From Tenacibaculum sp. 1_MG-2023 (GTDB taxonomy: Bacteria; Bacteroidota; Bacteroidia; Flavobacteriales; Flavobacteriaceae), in the NCBI RefSeq assembly GCF_030547425.1, contig NZ_JAUORH010000001.1, positions 248,001-312,000 of the forward strand: a stretch of 64,000 nt of DNA, given 5' to 3'. This document shows positions 55,538-64,000 of this stretch, one piece after another. The notes under the pieces are model-generated. The model ran no database searches. It worked only from the letters and a program-made list of their open reading frames with translations, and was not told the DNA's origin. Each line of letters starts with the position of its first letter. Position 1 is the first letter of the stretch. The position numbers and the translations under genes are program-made.

Positions 55538-56740
55538 TTAAAGATGGATATCTACTTGTAATCTATACATTAATTGATTTGTAGCTGTGGCTACATCTAG
55601 GTAACTAATATCGGTTTGTACTTTTAATTTATGACCAACGATGTACTTTGATAATCCTAATGTGTATTGGTTTTCAGTTCCTTTTCCTGTGATGTTTTCG
55701 TCTAAAGAAATATTGGTAAAACGACCTGATATTTCCCAGTTTTTAGCAAACAAATATCCTGATTGAAGGTTTAAACCACTTCCTACTTGTACAATTTCAC
55801 CTGTAGGTGTGCCATCTGAATTTTTTGCAATAGGATCTTTGGCGTCTCTATATGCATATTCGCCCATAAAAGAGAATCCTTTGTATTTAAACATAGCATC
55901 CATAAAAAAGGTTGAAATATTTGTTTGATAATATCCTTCATCATTAACCATATAGGTACCTTGATTACTTCTGGTTTTTACGGCATTGTTGTTAAAGTCA
56001 TAACTCATACCGATAGCAAGTTTAGGTGTTTGTTCTCTTTTTAAGTCTCCACCTGTATAATCACCCTTACCTTCAAATTTTCCAAAAGGTAAAAACTCAA
56101 GATGAGCAGTATACTGATGTCCTCCTAGGTTACCTACAGTAACATTTCTTCCTTCACCTTGTGAAAAAGCTAATGCTTCTCTTACAATAAACTTATCAGA
56201 TAAATTAAAATGGTGTCTTAATTGTAGTCCCATATCTCTATCAATATTAAAACGACTGTTTAATAAAGAGCGATCTACTAATTGCATATTTGCAGAAGAA
56301 ATAATACGTTCTCGGTTTCCTGGTAATTTAGTTTGTCCAAACCATAGCTCGAAGTTTTGATGGAAATTCCACTTTATAAAAGCATCTAAAATATACCTTG
56401 GAGCATTTCCTGTATGTTCTGAAGCACCACTAATATCTCTATTAGATAACCCAAGTTCTATTTTATATTTTAATTTAGGAGAAAAAGCAAATCCATTAAA
56501 TTTTAAACGAGCTCTTCTCACCAACATTGAAGACGATGGGTTGTATAAGCCGTCTTTGTTAGAATCCCATTCGGCAGTTGCTAAAAATTGCATTCTAGCT
56601 CCCATTTTCATAGACCAAGTACTATCTTTTCCTACTAGGTTAAATATACCTTTTCCAAATTTTGGTGCGCTTGTTTGTTGTGCATGTGTGTAAAGTAACA
56701 CAAACATACTTACAGACGTAAGTATTGTTTTACAGTTCAT
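55538..56740 (-). CDS. OprP/OprO-type porin
   Basis: 400 aa from ATG 56740; a TTG at 56779 is less likely because the signal peptide (MNCKTILTSVSMFVLLYTHAQ) begins at the ATG. 'SMKMGARMQFLATAEWDSN' and 'RRARLKFNGFAFSPKLKYKIELGLSN' are the phosphate-selective porin O/P pattern; the protein ends 'LMYRLQVDIHL'. A trimeric outer-membrane channel for anions, probably phosphate or polyphosphate, given the PiT transporter directly downstream. Confidence 0.88.
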   Translation of the reverse strand: MNCKTILTSVSMFVLLYTHAQQTSAPKFGKGIFNLVGKDSTWSMKMGARMQFLATAEWDSNKDGLYNPSSSMLVRRARLKFNGFAFSPKLKYKIELGLSNRDISGASEHTGNAPRYILDAFIKWNFHQNFELWFGQTKLPGNRERIISSANMQLVDRSLLNSRFNIDRDMGLQLRHHFNLSDKFIVREALAFSQGEGRNVTVGNLGGHQYTAHLEFLPFGKFEGKGDYTGGDLKREQTPKLAIGMSYDFNNNAVKTRSNQGTYMVNDEGYYQTNISTFFMDAMFKYKGFSFMGEYAYRDAKDPIAKNSDGTPTGEIVQVGSGLNLQSGYLFAKNWEISGRFTNISLDENITGKGTENQYTLGLSKYIVGHKLKVQTDISYLDVATATNQLMYRLQVDIHL

Positions 56741-56817
56741 TAGATGTTGTTTACTAGTTTTTGTCGCGGCAAATAACAAACCTTAATGTTAATTTAGTGT
56801 TAACCTAATATTAAAAA

Positions 56818-56839
56818 ACTGCCTTGTTTTCAAGGCAGT
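56818..56839 (-). terminator. Terminator of the metallophosphoesterase gene
   Basis: ACTGCCTTG and CAAGGCAGT with a TTTT loop; on the minus strand a T run follows. It lies about 165 bases past the stop at 57005, in otherwise empty sequence. Confidence 0.75.
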
Positions 56840-57004
56840 ATATAGTAAGTCAAATAAATAGTCGACAAAAACTAATAAATTTATAATGACTACTCCTCTT
56901 TAGAGGTGAATCAAAAGTATTCTCTTTTTTTAATGTAAATATTAAGTACAATTTAACAAACTGTTATGTGATGTGTGGTTTTGAGTTAATAAAAAGTTAC
57001 GAAG

Positions 57005-57889
57005 TTAAATGTAGTTAGTTATTTTTTTAGGTCCTTCAAGAACTGTTCTTGTAATTTGCATGGTGCCATCTTTATTGGTTACTACGTGCCATTTAATAAG
57101 GGTTATTTCATTGTTTTCAATCTCTAAACCAGTAATACATCTTGGATGTACACAACTGCCATCATTAAAATGTGGAAGCTCGCTTTCTGATGGAAACCGA
57201 GGACGGTGCGTGTGTCCTGTAACAATCATTTGGTTGTTATTGTTTTTAATCCATTCTTCTAAATGTTTCTCTACCTTTATGAGTTCTTTAAAGTTTTGAG
57301 CGGGACTTGTAGGGTCTTTAATTCCATGTATTTGTAGTGGTCGCCATAAAACACGAACTAAAAATCTACTAAATTTCCAAAAAGTATAATTGAACCAATC
57401 AGCTTGATGACCGTGGAGTAAAAAAATAGACTTCCCATCTTCTTGTGTCAATTTAATTGCTTCAGAAAAAGAGGCATTGGGCATTAATTCTTTTTTCTTT
57501 CCGTCAATAGTATCATAATAAGAATTAAAGTTTTTAGCAACATTTTTAGGTTTTCTATAATTCATATCATGATTCCCCCAAATAAAATGTAGCTTGTTTT
57601 GTTGATGGAATTTTTGAAGTAATAAGTAGATGTCTTTATTTGCATTGAAAATATTCACGAATTTATTTTCCCAAAGTTCATCACCATCTCCTAATTCTAT
57701 ATAGGTAAATTCTTTTTGAAGGTATTGAGATAAGGCGTAATGATATATTTTTCGATTATGAGCAAAGTCATCGGCAAAACTGTTATCACCTCTATGGCAA
57801 TCAGAAAATAAAATGTATTTAGTATACTTGTTTAAAGGTAGTTTTTTTGCTTTTTTATAAGCGTTGGTTATTCTATGTTTTGAAAACAT
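57005..57889 (-). CDS. Calcineurin-like metallophosphoesterase (LpxH-like fold)
   Basis: 294 aa. Di-metal phosphoesterase motifs in order: 'FSDCHRGDN' (DxH type), 'ELGDGDELWE' (GD), 'IWGNHDMN' (GNHD), 'LLHGHQADW' and 'VTGHTHRPRF' (GHTH). Similar to UDP-2,3-diacylglucosamine hydrolases, but the spacing and the His/Arg-containing first motif differ from LpxH, so lipid A work is only one option. No signal peptide; cytosolic. Single-gene unit. Confidence 0.85.
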   Translation of the reverse strand: MFSKHRITNAYKKAKKLPLNKYTKYILFSDCHRGDNSFADDFAHNRKIYHYALSQYLQKEFTYIELGDGDELWENKFVNIFNANKDIYLLLQKFHQQNKLHFIWGNHDMNYRKPKNVAKNFNSYYDTIDGKKKELMPNASFSEAIKLTQEDGKSIFLLHGHQADWFNYTFWKFSRFLVRVLWRPLQIHGIKDPTSPAQNFKELIKVEKHLEEWIKNNNNQMIVTGHTHRPRFPSESELPHFNDGSCVHPRCITGLEIENNEITLIKWHVVTNKDGTMQITRTVLEGPKKITNYI

Positions 57890-58080
57890 TTATAGCGAAA
57901 GTTTGTGTACATATAAAGATGCAAAAAAAGGAATATACCACAAAACTTGTTGAGTGATAGAATGAATAAATTTTAGATTTAAGCTTATGGTTAAGTGATA
58001 ATTAAAAATAATTTCACTCTATAATGTTAATTTTTAATAACTTACATGAAATTTTAAATTAACATTAATACCCTTCAAAA

Positions 58081-60165
58081 ATGAAAAAAAAGTATTTTCT
58101 ACTTTCGTTACTATTGCTGTGCCTTAGTTTTTCTACTATTTACAGCCAAGAAAAAATGTTTTATGGTACTATTGAAACCAACGATGCTTTAAAACTACAA
58201 AAAGTTGCTCCTTCTGATATTAAAATTCTTTCCTCTACTAATGGTTTTAGTGCAGTAAAGTTAAGTCATCATGCAGCTGAGAAATTGCATCATATGATTT
58301 TAACTCATGGTCCTGGGTTTATTTATGAGCCTTCTGAAAAACAAGCTTTACAAACTATTCAGAAACTCCAGAGTAAAAAAAGGTATCAACAGAGAGCATC
58401 GTATACTATTAGTGAAGATCAAGTTGTAAATCAAAGTTTGGGCTTGGTTAATAATACAAATATTGCCAATCAAATAGTAGAGCTTGAAAACTATGGTACT
58501 AGATATCATACTACACAAAAGGCAAAAGATGCTGTTCAGGATTTAAAACAAAAATGGGAAACCATGGCTAGTGGTAGGTCTGATGTTAGTGTGAGAATAG
58601 TTAACCACAGTAGTACTACAATGCCTTCGGTTGTTATGACTATTCAAGGAAGTGATCTTCCTAATGAGTATGTAATTATAGGTGGACATATTGATTCTGT
58701 TAGCCCAGAAAGAGAAACGAATGCGCCTGGTGCTGATGATAATGCTTCTGGTATTGCTACAATTACTGAAATGGCTAGAGTACTTTTTGAAATGAATTTT
58801 GAACCAAAAAGAACTATAGAGCTTATGGCATTTGCTGCCGAAGAGGTTGGGTTAAGAGGCTCTAAAGAGATTGCTGAAGATTATAAAAATAGAAATGTTA
58901 ATGTGTTGTCGTATGTGCAGTTTGATATGACGAATTATAAAGGGTCACCAAAGGATGTTTATATTTCTGATGATAGTTATAATAGTAGCACTCTTAATGC
59001 TTTTTTAGCTAGTCTTATGGATCATTATAATGCTTCAGGAAGTCATCAATTTACTTACGATTATACACGATGTAATTACGGTTGTTCCGATCATTATAGT
59101 TGGGCACAACAAGGATATGATGCTGCTTTTCCTTTTGAGGCTTCTTTTAATGATTCAAGCCCTTATATTCATACTGTAAATGATACATCTAGTAGGTTTC
59201 CAACTGCCAATGCTACGCACGCAGCAAAGTTTGCTAAACTTGGTTTAGAGTATTTAATTGAGGTAGCGAAAAGTAAAGGAAGTGTTAGTGTACCAACAAC
59301 GTATTGTGAATCAAAAGGAAATAATGTTAATGATGAATATATTCAGAATGTAACACTTGGGGCTATTAATAATAATTCAGGAGCTTCTAATGGATATGAG
59401 GATTTTACTAGTATTTCTACTAATTTAGAGCAAGGTAGTTCTAATACAATTACTGTTACTCCTAAATGGACAGGTACTGTTTACAAAGAGGGATATGCTG
59501 TTTGGATTGATTATAATCAGGATTCTGATTTTGAAGATAGTGGAGAGCAAGTATGGGTTAAAAGTGCTTCTTCTGATAGTTCTGTTAATGGTACATTTAC
59601 TGTACCTACTACTGCAAAACTAGGTAATACAAGAATGAGGGTGTCTATGCGATACAATAATACTCCTGCTTCTTGTGGTTCGTTTGATTACGGTGAGGTT
59701 GAAGATTATACTATAACTATTATTGAGGGTGATGGAGGGACTACTACTAATATTTGTGATGGGGTGCCTGAATATGATTCTTCTCAAAATTACCAGGTTG
59801 GTGATAGGGTTGTTTATTTTAATGTTTTGTATGAGAGAACTTCAAATGGATGGAATAATATTGGAAATTGTGGTAGTGCTAAAGCCTCTAATTTAAATAC
59901 GGAACGTGTTTTAGTAAATGATAAGGATGTAATTGTTTTTTCACCTAATCCTATTGAGGATAGTTTTATGGTTTTACAAGTAAATAATGAGCTGTGGAAA
60001 AATAGAGAGGTTGCTATTTATAATGCTAACGGAAGGTTGCTTACGAAAGTAAAAATGAGTTCTAGAAATAATAATGTAGATGTTTCAAAATTATCAGCAG
60101 GAATTTATTTTGTGTCTTTAGATGATACAGGGAAAAGGTATACTAAGCAATTAGTTAAAAAGTAG
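58081..60165 (+). CDS. Secreted M28 aminopeptidase with GEVED, carbohydrate-binding and T9SS sorting domains
   Basis: 694 aa. Signal peptide (about 1-22). The M28 zinc peptidase domain (about 170-400) has 'GGHIDSV' (H203, D205), 'ADDNASG' (D219/D220), 'AAEEVGLRGS' (E254/E255) and 'CSDHYSW'. It is followed by a GEVED domain (about 435-555, 'WIDYNQDSDFEDSGEQV', 'DYGEVEDYTI'), a CBM5/12-like module ('YQVGDRVVYFNVLYER') and a type A T9SS C-terminal sorting domain ('FSPNPIEDSF...', '...GIYFVSL...KQLVKK'). Exported to the surface by the SprA-containing type IX system; degrades extracellular peptides. Confidence 0.92.
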   Translation: MKKKYFLLSLLLLCLSFSTIYSQEKMFYGTIETNDALKLQKVAPSDIKILSSTNGFSAVKLSHHAAEKLHHMILTHGPGFIYEPSEKQALQTIQKLQSKKRYQQRASYTISEDQVVNQSLGLVNNTNIANQIVELENYGTRYHTTQKAKDAVQDLKQKWETMASGRSDVSVRIVNHSSTTMPSVVMTIQGSDLPNEYVIIGGHIDSVSPERETNAPGADDNASGIATITEMARVLFEMNFEPKRTIELMAFAAEEVGLRGSKEIAEDYKNRNVNVLSYVQFDMTNYKGSPKDVYISDDSYNSSTLNAFLASLMDHYNASGSHQFTYDYTRCNYGCSDHYSWAQQGYDAAFPFEASFNDSSPYIHTVNDTSSRFPTANATHAAKFAKLGLEYLIEVAKSKGSVSVPTTYCESKGNNVNDEYIQNVTLGAINNNSGASNGYEDFTSISTNLEQGSSNTITVTPKWTGTVYKEGYAVWIDYNQDSDFEDSGEQVWVKSASSDSSVNGTFTVPTTAKLGNTRMRVSMRYNNTPASCGSFDYGEVEDYTITIIEGDGGTTTNICDGVPEYDSSQNYQVGDRVVYFNVLYERTSNGWNNIGNCGSAKASNLNTERVLVNDKDVIVFSPNPIEDSFMVLQVNNELWKNREVAIYNANGRLLTKVKMSSRNNNVDVSKLSAGIYFVSLDDTGKRYTKQLVKK

Positions 60166-60378
60166 GTTTTATAAATTGTAAAAATAAAACTTTAAGTTAG
60201 TAGAATTATTATTGCAACTTCTTTATCTGTTATTTAAGTTTATAGTTTTATAAATGTTTATGATAAAAATAATATTGCAGTAAGTAAAAATATTAAAGAA
60301 GTTATAAAAAGTATAATTGAAGTATATAAAATAATAAATTCAGTTAGATTAACTATTTTTACCATTCATAAAAAAAAT

Positions 60379-60407
60379 ACTGCAGTTACACTCTGTGTAA
60401 CTGCAGT
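60379..60407 (-). terminator. Terminator of the helical unknown gene
   Basis: ACTGCAGTTACAC (60379-60391) and GTGTAACTGCAGT (60395-60407): a 13-bp perfect stem with a 3-base loop and a T run on the minus strand. Confidence 0.9.
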
Positions 60408-60431
60408 TTGCTTTAATAATAAAGCTATTAG

Positions 60432-61166
60432 TTATTTTCTTATAACTTTAAATTCTAACCCACTTATTTGTTTGTATTTTGGGTTTTTGGTGCCGAATAT
60501 ACTTTTTACGTAAAGTTTTACTTCTTTTGATGTTTGTACTAAGCCTGTTAATGGATTGTATAGTGTATTGTTTCTTTGAATCATTGCATTGCTGTACTGT
60601 GTATAGGCATTAATTAGCTTTGTGTTGTTTTCTTGTAACTGGTTAAGTTTAGCTTGTAACGAAGTTGTTTTTAGTTCTTCTTCGTTTGGGTTGTAAATGG
60701 TGTTTTGTACTAAAACTTGTATGAGGTTTGCAAAGTGGTTGATTAACTGATCGTAAGATTGTTGTGAGGTGGAAATTGTTTTGTTTGTTGATTCTTCTAT
60801 TGTTTTTTCTTTTTCTACTGTTGTTTTTTTTGACGACCCTTGTAGTTTTCTGTTAATTGTTTTTGCATTTTGAATAGCTAAGGCATCTGCGCCAGATACT
60901 ATAAAACTATTAAGTGTTTTTGTTGCTAGTGTTTTTAAGTTTGCAAACGCATTTTTACGATTGTTCACTGCGTTACTATACGCTGCTTTTGCAGTGGCTA
61001 CTTCTTCTAATTTTTCTGAGGCAGTGGTATATAGTTTTTCTAATTCAGTAATAGTTAACCGTGTATTTACAGGGTTATATGTTTCTGCATATCCTTTACA
61101 AAAAGATATTAGTTCTTGAAAGTTAGCTACATTTTTTGCATGACCTGTTTCTGAAATTGATGCCAT
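60432..61166 (-). CDS. Helical protein of unknown function
   Basis: 244 aa, no signal peptide or membrane helix. It opens with 'MASISETGHAKNVANFQELIS' and is almost entirely alpha-helical (probable coiled coils near 40-105 and 175-215), with a Lys/Thr/Ser-rich hinge at about 115-140. I recall similar openings in Flavobacteriaceae proteins without assigned function. Divergent from the TssD-like gene, 270 bases apart; a link to that module is possible but not shown. Confidence 0.65.
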   Translation of the reverse strand: MASISETGHAKNVANFQELISFCKGYAETYNPVNTRLTITELEKLYTTASEKLEEVATAKAAYSNAVNNRKNAFANLKTLATKTLNSFIVSGADALAIQNAKTINRKLQGSSKKTTVEKEKTIEESTNKTISTSQQSYDQLINHFANLIQVLVQNTIYNPNEEELKTTSLQAKLNQLQENNTKLINAYTQYSNAMIQRNNTLYNPLTGLVQTSKEVKLYVKSIFGTKNPKYKQISGLEFKVIRK

Positions 61167-61436
61167 AAGATTGTAATTTTAAGTTATTATATTGTTTTTT
61201 GCTTAACCTTATGGGTTATAAAGGATGTTAATTTTTATTGTATATAGCAATTTAAATACAAAAGCAATTTTTATAACTTCTTTTTGTTAAGCGCTTTAAA
61301 TATAGTAGTTTTTTTAAATTATTTTTCTATCTATTTTTTTGCTCTTATTTTATTTCTATTAAATTTGTTATCAATGTTTTTATGTAGAGGCTGTTAAGTT
61401 TCTGTATAACAGTATTTAGCTATAAAGAAAATTACT

Positions 61437-62222
61437 ATGAATATAAAAGCCAAACTCTTTGTGTGCGGAGAGGAACGAGAATTAATTGCTACTAGTTTAA
61501 ATTACATTCGCCTTACCGATTGGAATGGTAAACCTACATCAGCCCTAATGGGAGGTGCTTTTACGGTTACTTTTAAACCAGAAATGTACGATGATGCCTT
61601 TATTGAATGGATTATAGCCGATAGAAAGGACAATAAAAAAATACGTCATCCTTTTAATCTTTATTTATTAAGAGATGGAAAAGTGGTTTTTTATGAAGAT
61701 GATTTTGATGGTGTAGAGCTATTCCAATACAATTTTCAAGACGGTGTACTTATAAATTACCATGAGATTTTTGATAATCAAAAAGGTATGCAGGTTACCT
61801 TAACCATATCGCCTGCAATGCAAGATTATCGTTTTTTTAATAATAGTACCGATTGGCGTAGAAAAAGCCCAACTCGTTACATAAAACCATGGCAAGAGAG
61901 TTTTATACCGCCTATAGAAGATATTCCTTATAAGGCACAAGAAGATACTATGCCAAGATTTAAAAGGTACTTTTTTGAAAATAAGAACGGAGAACGAATA
62001 CAACAGCAGGATATTGAGGTAAATGAAAAAGTTATCTTAGTTATAGAAACAGAAAATGCAGAGGGAGAAACAATAACCATTGATTTAAAAGACGATAACC
62101 TAAATTATAAATACCAAGATAAAGTATTAGAAAACGATATTTTGAAAAGAGTTTCAATCACAGGAAAACAAACAAAATTAGAATTAATAGCTACTGAAGA
62201 AAAAGTAAATAAAAATGACTAA
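61437..62222 (+). CDS. TssD/Hcp-like type VI secretion tube protein with C-terminal extension
   Basis: 261 aa. Residues 1-130 match the Bacteroidota TssD (Hcp-like) pattern: 'KAKLFVCGEERELI', 'DWNGKPTSALMGGAFTVTF', 'FIEWIIADR', 'VVFYEDDFDGVELFQYNF' and 'MQVTLTISPAMQDY'. Normal tube subunits end here, but about 130 more residues follow ('WRRKSPTRYIKPWQESF', 'VILVIETENAEGETITIDL'), the second part looking like an immunoglobulin-type beta domain. The extension probably carries cargo, as in evolved Hcp. Its stop overlaps the next ATG by 8 bases. Confidence 0.75.
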   Translation: MNIKAKLFVCGEERELIATSLNYIRLTDWNGKPTSALMGGAFTVTFKPEMYDDAFIEWIIADRKDNKKIRHPFNLYLLRDGKVVFYEDDFDGVELFQYNFQDGVLINYHEIFDNQKGMQVTLTISPAMQDYRFFNNSTDWRRKSPTRYIKPWQESFIPPIEDIPYKAQEDTMPRFKRYFFENKNGERIQQQDIEVNEKVILVIETENAEGETITIDLKDDNLNYKYQDKVLENDILKRVSITGKQTKLELIATEEKVNKND

Positions 62223-63660
62223 AGAAAAGGAAAGAACGTACAAAGGAATAGCTTCTTTTGATAGTGGTAAAGGAAATACAATGGAAATTACTTTTCCAAA
62301 AGTAAGACCAGCATTAAAGTTCATAGCAAATTTAAGAAGGTTAGATAATTACAAAGGAGAGTTTGGTTTTGATTGGATGAGAGATGATTATCAAACCATA
62401 TGTGAAGATTACGAAAAGTTAAAAAAAGAATATACTCCAACTAAAATTCATGATAAAGATTATTTTGTACCTTGGTTAAGCATGTTTCCTCAACAGGAAA
62501 ATGTAAAACTTAAATTAGAAGTTGAGATATTAGAAGGAACAGCAACAGACGTTGATATAATTAAACTACCTAAAAAAGATGGTATACGTTTTGAACCAGA
62601 GGAAGTAAAAGTGTCAGAAGCAAACGAAAAAGAAATTTCAGTATTTTGTGATACATCTATATCAAATGACATGAATATTAAGTTGTTTGATAAAGATGAT
62701 AATCCAGTTGGAGAGATAAATATTTTCAGAAATAAGACCATTCATAACTTAAAAGTTAAAATTGTAAAAGTTGTAAGAAAAAACAGTAGTGAAAGGGATT
62801 TGAGGGGGATAAATGAAGCTTTACAACAGGTCGACTTAAATAATTATTTAAATAAAAATTCATTAAATCAAGCTCTTATTAAAACTAGTATAGAGAATAA
62901 TAACACTAATGTTATTGAGCTAGATACCGAACAATTAACAAAGGATAAAAAATTAGATGGCGCAGGATTTAAAGATAATGTAGAACAAGTTAGTTCAATG
63001 TTTTTAGATGAATATATGCAAAAGTATGAGCAAGAATCGAAACACAAAGGTCTTTTAGTATTTGTCACTATTTTACGAAAACCTGGCACTGCTGGTGATG
63101 GGCAATTATTAATTGGTGATGCTCGTAATTGTAGTATTTTTTATGATGGAAGATACCAACCCACTACTTATGCTCACGAAATAGCCCATGTACTTGGTTG
63201 CATGCACCCCTTTGATGAGTTTAATGAAGAAAAAATTAATGAAATAAATAAACGAATACAGAAGTATACAGATAAAATAAAAATAAGAGAGGATGAGATT
63301 TTAAAAGACGGAGAGAAAATTAAAAGAGCTGAAAAAAGAATTATAGAAATGAAAAAATATCCTAATAACCTTACAGCGATTAAAAATATTAAAGTTAATA
63401 CGAATAACATTAAAGTATATCAAAAAAATATTGAAAATAGAGAACTGTCTATTTCTAAAATTAAAGAATTTATTAACAAGGATAAAAAGAGAAAAGAACA
63501 ATTAACACATATAAAAAATGAAAATGAATACTCTTTCCCAATAAAGGACAGTACAAAAGAAAATTTTATGGATTATACTATTTCACGTTCTGCAAGAATC
63601 AGCTTTTGGAGTTGGCAATGGAGAACAATGCAAAACGATATAAAACGTTATTATGAATAA
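62215..63660 (+). CDS. Putative metzincin-type zinc protease, candidate T6SS effector
   Basis: 481 aa. The zinc site HEIAHVLGCMH (H321, E322, H325, H331) fits HExxHxxGxxH, and a Met-turn-like 'NFMDY' (M452) follows, but only after a long Lys/Glu-rich coiled-coil insertion (about 338-435). The N-terminal 110 residues ('KGIASFDSGKGNTMEITFPK', 'FGFDWMRDDY', 'YFVPWLSMFP') look like a separate domain, possibly for loading, and a beta domain ('LKLEVEILEGTATDV') follows. No signal peptide, which suits type VI delivery. Overlaps both neighbours by 8 bases. The target is unknown. Confidence 0.7.
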   Translation: MTKEKERTYKGIASFDSGKGNTMEITFPKVRPALKFIANLRRLDNYKGEFGFDWMRDDYQTICEDYEKLKKEYTPTKIHDKDYFVPWLSMFPQQENVKLKLEVEILEGTATDVDIIKLPKKDGIRFEPEEVKVSEANEKEISVFCDTSISNDMNIKLFDKDDNPVGEINIFRNKTIHNLKVKIVKVVRKNSSERDLRGINEALQQVDLNNYLNKNSLNQALIKTSIENNNTNVIELDTEQLTKDKKLDGAGFKDNVEQVSSMFLDEYMQKYEQESKHKGLLVFVTILRKPGTAGDGQLLIGDARNCSIFYDGRYQPTTYAHEIAHVLGCMHPFDEFNEEKINEINKRIQKYTDKIKIREDEILKDGEKIKRAEKRIIEMKKYPNNLTAIKNIKVNTNNIKVYQKNIENRELSISKIKEFINKDKKRKEQLTHIKNENEYSFPIKDSTKENFMDYTISRSARISFWSWQWRTMQNDIKRYYE

Positions 63661-64000
63661 ACTTATTCTATATATACTTGTATTTTTTTTATATAACTGT
63701 TCAGTACAAAAAGAACAGATGAAGAATGCTGAAATAAAACAGATTCAACTTGATACTTTAGTTGAAAAAGATATTCTCCTTATGCCTCTTTATGTTGATG
63801 ATTATAGTTTAGAAGATAAAATAACTAAGCTAAAAATAATTATAAATGAATATGGCTTATATCAATTTAAAGACTCTGTGCTTGTTGATGGAGAAATGGA
63901 AATCACGTTACATGAATTCTCTAAGATTGATAAGGATAAAATAACTGACTGTGAAGAGCCTCCTATTCCTTATGGTTATTTAGAAGGTGATATCATTAAT
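63653..64000 (+). CDS. Lipoprotein, candidate immunity protein (runs off the window)
   Basis: At least 116 residues, open to the window end. ATG at 63653 overlaps the protease stop by 8 bases. Signal peptide 'MNKLILYILVFFLYNC' with the lipobox Cys at 16, then an acidic/polar mature part with 'EPPIPYGYLEGD'. A lipid-anchored periplasmic protein coupled to a predicted effector is the usual form of an immunity factor. No family recognised; the C-terminus is missing. Confidence 0.6.
   Translation, partial: MNKLILYILVFFLYNCSVQKEQMKNAEIKQIQLDTLVEKDILLMPLYVDDYSLEDKITKLKIIINEYGLYQFKDSVLVDGEMEITLHEFSKIDKDKITDCEEPPIPYGYLEGDIIN

Noticed and set aside
1..64000. tRNA/rRNA genes, CRISPR arrays, insertion sequences, prophage
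   Set aside because: No cloverleaf-like runs, regularly spaced repeats, transposases, integrases or phage proteins were recognised by reading; a dedicated tRNA or repeat scan could still find a short one.

Overview
The window is an AT-rich chromosomal stretch from a marine-type member of the Flavobacteriaceae (Bacteroidota). The evidence is the gliding/type IX secretion gene sprA in its usual setting (ruvA-sprA-gcvH-vanZ family), a secreted protease with a type IX C-terminal sorting domain, DUF4271/DUF4296/DUF2911 family proteins, the bifunctional malic enzyme, and repeated TAnnTTTG boxes, the -7 element of the Bacteroidota housekeeping promoter. A Tenacibaculum- or Polaribacter-like genus is my impression only. 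No tRNA, rRNA, CRISPR array, insertion sequence or prophage was seen.

Layout. 0-8 kb: AsmA-family protein, queG, two paralogous PAS proteins, maeB. 8-18 kb: ruvA, the giant sprA, gcvH, a VanZ-like protein and two tandem TonB paralogs. 18-19 kb: a frameshifted acetyltransferase pseudogene, then a strong orphan promoter followed by two hairpins (candidate small RNA). 19-26 kb: a very compact six-gene minus-strand operon joining an FAD oxidoreductase and a polyferredoxin membrane protein to a MORN-repeat protein and three glycosyltransferases. 26-34 kb: a porin-like protein, GH113-like lipoprotein and BamA-like protein; an S46 dipeptidyl-peptidase, a sterol-desaturase-family enzyme, a phosphate permease, hemD and a DUF4271 protein. 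34-40 kb: polyprenol-phosphate mannosyltransferase-like gene, pyrC, DUF4296 lipoprotein, epimerase, tyrS.

40-44 kb is a probable copper-handling locus: a divergent Cys-rich small protein, a CNGKC protein, an MbnP-like lipoprotein with a His-rich tail, an MbnH/di-heme peroxidase-like lipoprotein and an outer-membrane protein with a CxxCxC motif. 44-58 kb holds a methyltransferase-like gene, leuS with an unusual internal insertion, two duplicated lipoproteins, a GNAT-like gene with no normal start codon, tesB, a PiT permease with a PhoU-like tail, a phosphate-type porin and a metallophosphoesterase.

58-64 kb is the most accessory part: an M28 peptidase exported by type IX secretion, an unknown helical protein, then three overlapping genes: a TssD/Hcp-like tube protein with a C-terminal extension, a protein with a metzincin zinc-protease motif, and a lipoprotein that runs off the window. 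These overlaps suggest a Bacteroidota type VI (subtype iii) cargo-effector-immunity module; this is the best candidate for an undescribed system. The T6SS structural genes are not in the window.
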